The notes below the pieces were generated by a model. It saw nothing but the letters and a program-made list of their open reading frames with translations. It was not told the DNA's origin and searched no databases. Shown piece by piece: positions 61,046-64,000 of a DNA stretch of 64,000 nucleotides. Numbering within the stretch: the first letter of the stretch is position 1; the number at the start of each line of letters is the position of its first letter. Source of the DNA: an uncultured Lachnospiraceae bacterium. GTDB taxonomy: Bacteria > Bacillota > Clostridia > Lachnospirales > Lachnospiraceae. The position numbers were made by a program, and so were the translations under genes. The DNA lies in assembly GCA_947631665.1 (NCBI GenBank), contig CANRMF010000009.1, positions 1 through 64,000 of the forward strand. The letters are read 5' to 3'.

Positions 61046-61954
61046 TTATTTTCTTCTATAATTAAGTATTCCTTCGGGATTGATTCTGCCGCTTCCCTGT
61101 TTGGTATAGTCCATATTCAAGTCAATGGCCGTCGCCTTTATAATCCGTTTACACTGAATATTGCTCAAGGACGGATTGACGCCGAGCAATAACGCCAGCA
61201 CCCCTGACACAATCGGTGCGGACATCGAAGTGCCGGTTTTGGAAACATAAAGATATTTATTTTTCCACAAATGACAACAACTGTAAATCCTGTGCGACGG
61301 CGCAATGACGTCCGGTTTGTTGATATTTCCCCATGGATTGCCCCTGCCGGAGTAATTTTTGCGGTAAATTCCGTTGACAAACCCTCCATAGGAGTCATCA
61401 TCTGCCCCGACGGTAATAATCTGCTCGCACCTGCCGGGAATTGAAATGGAGTTTTGTTCCGGCCCGTTATTTCCCGCAGAAGCCACAACGATATACCCCA
61501 AATCCCACAATTCATTGACTGCATGGCATAAGATTTCATCTTCCTCCTTTGAGGAATACTTTGTACCAAACGACATATTGACAATGCGGATCCGATAGCG
61601 GTCGCCGTAGTCAATAATCCATCGGATTCCGTCAATGACCTGACTCATATCGCCGGTTCCTTTTTTATTAAGCACTTTGAGGGAAACAAGATTTGCCATC
61701 GGCGCCACGCCCGCATACTGTCCGCCCGACATCAATCCTTCTCCTGCAATAATGCCTGAAACATGCGTGCCATGTCCCAAATCATCATAAGGCTTCTTTT
61801 TATAATGTACAAAATCTTCAAATCCGACGACTCTGCGCCTCAAATCAGGGTGCATCGCCACGCCGCTGTCGAGCACCGCTACGGTCACGCCCTGTCCGCG
61901 GATTCCCATGCGGTGCAGCCTGTGTATTCCAAGTAAACTGTTTACATTTTTCAT
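61046..61954 (-). CDS. S8 family intracellular-type serine protease
   Basis: A 302-residue subtilisin-like protease with the complete triad: D29 (AVLDSGV), H61 (GHGTHVSG) and Ser in TGTSMSAPIVSG; the oxyanion Asn is in ASAGNNGPE. No signal peptide or long propeptide is present, as in AprX/ISP-type cytosolic subtilases. The start at 61954 has a GGGAGAG site. It is divergent from the Cys/Gly/Asn-rich gene at 62103. Confidence 0.92.
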   Translation of the reverse strand: MKNVNSLLGIHRLHRMGIRGQGVTVAVLDSGVAMHPDLRRRVVGFEDFVHYKKKPYDDLGHGTHVSGIIAGEGLMSGGQYAGVAPMANLVSLKVLNKKGTGDMSQVIDGIRWIIDYGDRYRIRIVNMSFGTKYSSKEEDEILCHAVNELWDLGYIVVASAGNNGPEQNSISIPGRCEQIITVGADDDSYGGFVNGIYRKNYSGRGNPWGNINKPDVIAPSHRIYSCCHLWKNKYLYVSKTGTSMSAPIVSGVLALLLGVNPSLSNIQCKRIIKATAIDLNMDYTKQGSGRINPEGILNYRRK

Positions 61955-62102
61955 AATCTATCATCTCTCCCATTGATATGGTGTAAAATTTCTCTATGAT
62001 TTAATATATGAACCCCCGCCTGTAATGGTTTTTACTTTCTTTTGTAACACATCAGGAAACGCCGCATAAAATTTAGTGTAATAAAAAATTCAGGAGAAAG
62101 TT

Positions 62103-62339
62103 ATGAGTGATTTAGCAGCAACAAACTGTGGTGGTTATGAAGGCGGAAACGAAGGCGGGTGCAACAACTGTCTTTTCTTAATTCTGATTCTCTTATGCTG
62201 TGGCGGCAACAACGGAATTGGCGGCATCGGAAACGGCAATGGCAACAACTGCTGTTCTTTAATCTGGATTATCTTACTTTTAAGCTGCTGTTGTGGAAAC
62301 GGAAACAACGGTATCTTTGGTAATGGCTGCGGGTGCTAA
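62103..62339 (+). CDS. Small Cys/Gly/Asn-rich protein with two hydrophobic segments
   Basis: A 78-residue protein with 14 cysteines, long Gly/Asn runs (NGIGGIGNGNGNNCC) and two hydrophobic stretches (CLFLILILLCC, SLIWIILLLSCCC). Similar short proteins in Lachnospiraceae are annotated as chorion-class high-cysteine proteins, without known function. AGGAGA precedes the ATG. Upstream GCATAAAATTTA loosely resembles late sporulation -10 elements. A spore coat role is a guess. Confidence 0.75.
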   Translation: MSDLAATNCGGYEGGNEGGCNNCLFLILILLCCGGNNGIGGIGNGNGNNCCSLIWIILLLSCCCGNGNNGIFGNGCGC

Positions 62340-62362
62340 TACCTGTTTTAGCGCACAGTAGA

Positions 62363-62394
62363 ATTTTATTTTATGCTCCTGCATAAGATAAAAT
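62363..62394 (+). promoter_or_regulatory. Strong AT-rich hairpin upstream of the 62421 gene
   Basis: ATTTTATTTTATGC (62363-62376) and GCATAAGATAAAAT (62381-62394) form a 14-bp stem with one G-T pair and a four-base loop. No T-run follows, so termination is unlikely; it stands just before the 62421 ribosome binding site. Confidence 0.65.
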
Positions 62395-62404
62395 AAAGTC
62401 ATAA

Positions 62405-62505
62405 GGGGGATTACAGTCTGATGGACAACGAATTTATGAAGCTTACCAAATTCGATTCCATGCTTACCAGCAAAGAAATGCAGCTCGTAAAGGCTGTAAT
62501 CCCCT
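62405..62505 (+). promoter_or_regulatory. Long-range pairing that would cover the 62421 ribosome binding site
   Basis: GGGGGATTACAGTCT (62405-62419), which holds the Shine-Dalgarno, is complementary to AGGCTGTAATCCCCT (62491-62505) inside the coding region: 13 Watson-Crick plus two G-U pairs, 11 of them continuous. This would hide the start of translation in the free mRNA. Confidence 0.6.
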
Positions 62506-62792
62506 ACATTGACGGCGACGCCTCCGCAATGCTTGGAATGATCATTAAATTTCAGGAATTACGGAATGCTGCCGCGCTTCGTTCTACGGACGCTGTTTCT
62601 GCCATGAATACGGACAATGCCCAGAATAAAATGGAAAATCTTTTCAATGACATCAGGGAATTTCTGAGCGAGGAAGAACAGGAAACGATGGATATGATGA
62701 TGTCCATGATGGAAATGATGAATATGAACGAAGCCGATAAGCAGGACTTTATGGGAAATTATATGGATATGTTTGGCATGGGAGATTTTTAA
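62421..62792 (+). CDS. Small Met-rich acidic protein of unknown function
   Basis: A 123-residue helical protein. The C-terminal third is extremely Met-rich (METMDMMMSMMEMMNMNEAD pattern) and acidic. The frame starts at ATG 62421 behind AGGGGG. No family is recognised with certainty. It is followed after 32 bases by another small gene, so both probably share a transcript. Confidence 0.75.
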   Translation: MDNEFMKLTKFDSMLTSKEMQLVKAVIPYIDGDASAMLGMIIKFQELRNAAALRSTDAVSAMNTDNAQNKMENLFNDIREFLSEEEQETMDMMMSMMEMMNMNEADKQDFMGNYMDMFGMGDF

Positions 62793-62824
62793 ACGCTCTC
62801 TTACATATATGGAAAGGAAAGAAT

Positions 62825-63112
62825 ATGAAAAATAACCGATGGCTGGACGACCCGGTATTATCCGGAATTGCGCCCGAAAAAATGGAAATTCTGACAAAGA
62901 TTATTAACAGCGCCGGCGATATGAAACCACAGCAAATGCTTGCCTATTTTATGAACGAATCAAACAAGGCGTCCCAAAACGGAATTAACTTTTCCGATGC
63001 GGAAACCAATGCGATTTTAAATGTTCTGACCGCCGATATGTCGCCAAAAGAAAAACGGCAGATTGAAACAATCCGCCGCATGGTAAATATGCTTTCCAAA
63101 AAAAGACGGTAA
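62825..63112 (+). CDS. Small conserved-looking protein of unknown function
   Basis: A 95-residue helical protein (VLSGIAPEKMEILTKIINSA, MLAYFMNESNKASQ, basic end MLSKKRR). GGAAAGGAAAG precedes the ATG. Codon use and position match the 62421 gene. Both share a PEKM/KEMQ-type helix followed by an ID/GD turn, which hints at distant relation; the function is unknown. Confidence 0.72.
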   Translation: MKNNRWLDDPVLSGIAPEKMEILTKIINSAGDMKPQQMLAYFMNESNKASQNGINFSDAETNAILNVLTADMSPKEKRQIETIRRMVNMLSKKRR

Positions 63113-63233
63113 CAGGACTGTTCGTTCACGCAACTGCCCTCGCCAACTGTTATTCATAATCTATCAAAAACAAAAACCATTATATCTGCTCCTCTTGATA
63201 TATATTGATCATAAGGTGTTAGATGTATTGTTT

Positions 63234-63301
63234 AATATACTAATTAGTTATAACTTAAAACAGCATTGTCAAATATACTAATTAGTTATAACTTGAAACA
63301 G
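63234..63301 (-). repeat. 30-bp direct repeat at the 3' end of the terminal protease gene
   Basis: Copies at 63272-63301 and 63234-63263 (period 38, one mismatch). On the minus strand the first copy includes the last codons and TAA stop of the protease gene, and the second lies just beyond it. Confidence 0.88.
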
Positions 63302-64000
63302 TATCATACCATACCCACGTTTTATTAGCATATGCAAAGGCCGTCGCATTTGGATAATATTTTAACATTGTAGCACCACCATTGCCATTATCGTTGCCCG
63401 GATTCCATATAATCATATACTGATTTGGTGAGTATTCCTTGCACCCCAAACAAATTACTGCATGTCCTGATTGTGTAAAATCATAATAACATGCCATGTA
63501 GAAAGGTTTACTATATTTCATTATATTATCATATAATTGCGACCAAGTTAACGTCCTGTTAACTGCACTATAATCTGTTAATCCATATCGATGTAAACAA
63601 TTGGTGGCATTAGTAAGAGTTCCTCCTTCATTATAACCAACACCCTCTGCATCAGCAACATTCATTGCTGTTAGATTTGTTCCTTTTCGATAATTAACTA
63701 TTGTTGCCACACTAGCCGCCCAACACAATCCATAATTTCCTTGTCCAACAGGATTATATAGTTGACATGTATTTCCCGTCATAGTCGGCGTATATGTCAT
63801 TCTCCTCTCAAATGCATTGTTCGGTTGTAAATCATTATTCTTTTTCTGTTCAAATGTTGATATTCTATGTGAAATAGCTTCAACTTTTTTTGAACAATCT
63901 AATTGTTGAAACGCCTTGACTTTTTCTTTACCAGTTTCGTTACCATCGCCATAAAGCACTGTACTTTTATTACCATCATCAGAATAAATATAATCGTCAT
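63282..64000 (-). CDS. Papain-like cysteine protease, 5' end beyond window
   Basis: The frame is open from its stop at 63282 to the window edge (239 full codons), so the N-terminus is missing; an internal GTG at 63959 is not the start. The protease part has the oxyanion Gln and catalytic Cys in VGQGNYGLCWAASVA, the catalytic His in SGHAVICLGC and the Asn in IIWNPGND, like staphopain/streptopain or C39-type peptidases. The upstream visible part (about 80 residues, charged, KKVEAISHRIST) looks like a propeptide. The base composition is clearly more AT-rich than the preceding genes. Probably secreted; substrate unknown. Confidence 0.82.
   Translation of the reverse strand, partial: DDYIYSDDGNKSTVLYGDGNETGKEKVKAFQQLDCSKKVEAISHRISTFEQKKNNDLQPNNAFERRMTYTPTMTGNTCQLYNPVGQGNYGLCWAASVATIVNYRKGTNLTAMNVADAEGVGYNEGGTLTNATNCLHRYGLTDYSAVNRTLTWSQLYDNIMKYSKPFYMACYYDFTQSGHAVICLGCKEYSPNQYMIIWNPGNDNGNGGATMLKYYPNATAFAYANKTWVWYDTVSSYN

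Overview
The window looks like chromosomal DNA of a spore-forming Firmicute of class Clostridia, most likely family Lachnospiraceae. The basis is a complete spoIIIAA-AH operon, spo0A and spoIVB in their conserved Firmicute neighbourhood, a GGGtGRT/NifU-like pair, a eukaryotic-type NADP isocitrate dehydrogenase, rex, GGAGG-type ribosome binding sites, and secreted proteins ending in lysine-rich fibronectin-III-like modules. The genus cannot be fixed from the sequence alone. I see no phage, transposase, rRNA or CRISPR array.

Layout. 1-7357: Fe-S-type pair, a large secreted adhesin-like protein, a CmpB-type membrane protein, glyA and a Cys-rich protein of unknown function. 7462-12212: a coiled-coil protein, AzlCD amino-acid exporter, ZIP metal transporter, ilvN-ilvC and tRNA-Thr. 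12434-19772: rqcH, a 0.7-kb array of 74-bp repeats, a decayed rqcH fragment, and a giant secreted GH5+GH18 enzyme. 20117-38895: glgA, then the conserved sporulation/housekeeping block read on the minus strand (spoIIIA operon, asp23, nusB, xseA, xseB, ispA, dxs, tlyA, nadK, argR, recN, spoIVB, SseB-FHA gene, spo0A), interrupted by a plus-strand mntR-like gene. 38998-46981: membrane-anchored polysaccharide deacetylase, a 1484-residue fibro-slime surface protein with a SPQTG sorting signal, small membrane proteins and rlmH. 47041-52396: HAD hydrolase, yebC, and a rex-nnr-alr-mazF unit. 52585-60903: Lys-rich secreted protein, ABC-F ATPase, carbamate kinase, ABC exporter, FnIII protein and icd. 61046-64000: intracellular-type subtilase, three small genes starting with a Cys/Gly/Asn-rich protein, and a 5'-truncated papain-like protease.

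The most unusual signal is repeat DNA at gene borders. Between rqcH and the glycosidase lies an array of 73-74-bp units carrying 19 copies of a TT[A/G]CATG[T/C]AA palindrome spaced alternately 43 and 31 bp, so every palindrome sits on nearly the same helix face; a degenerate second copy of the rqcH 3' end lies at its far side. At four other borders (dxs/tlyA, ABC-F, arcC and the terminal protease) short tandem units begin inside the gene end. At dxs/tlyA four 26-bp units separate two genes that probably once overlapped by ATGA, and they recreate short start-stop mini-ORFs.

How the genes work together: the window combines late sporulation (SpoIIIA channel, SpoIVB signalling, Spo0A), isoprenoid precursor supply (dxs, ispA), DNA repair (recN, xseAB), branched-chain amino-acid synthesis and export, and a set of secreted or wall-bound proteins for polysaccharide contact and turnover. 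Coding calls rest on my reading of translated sequence and family knowledge; no database search was run.
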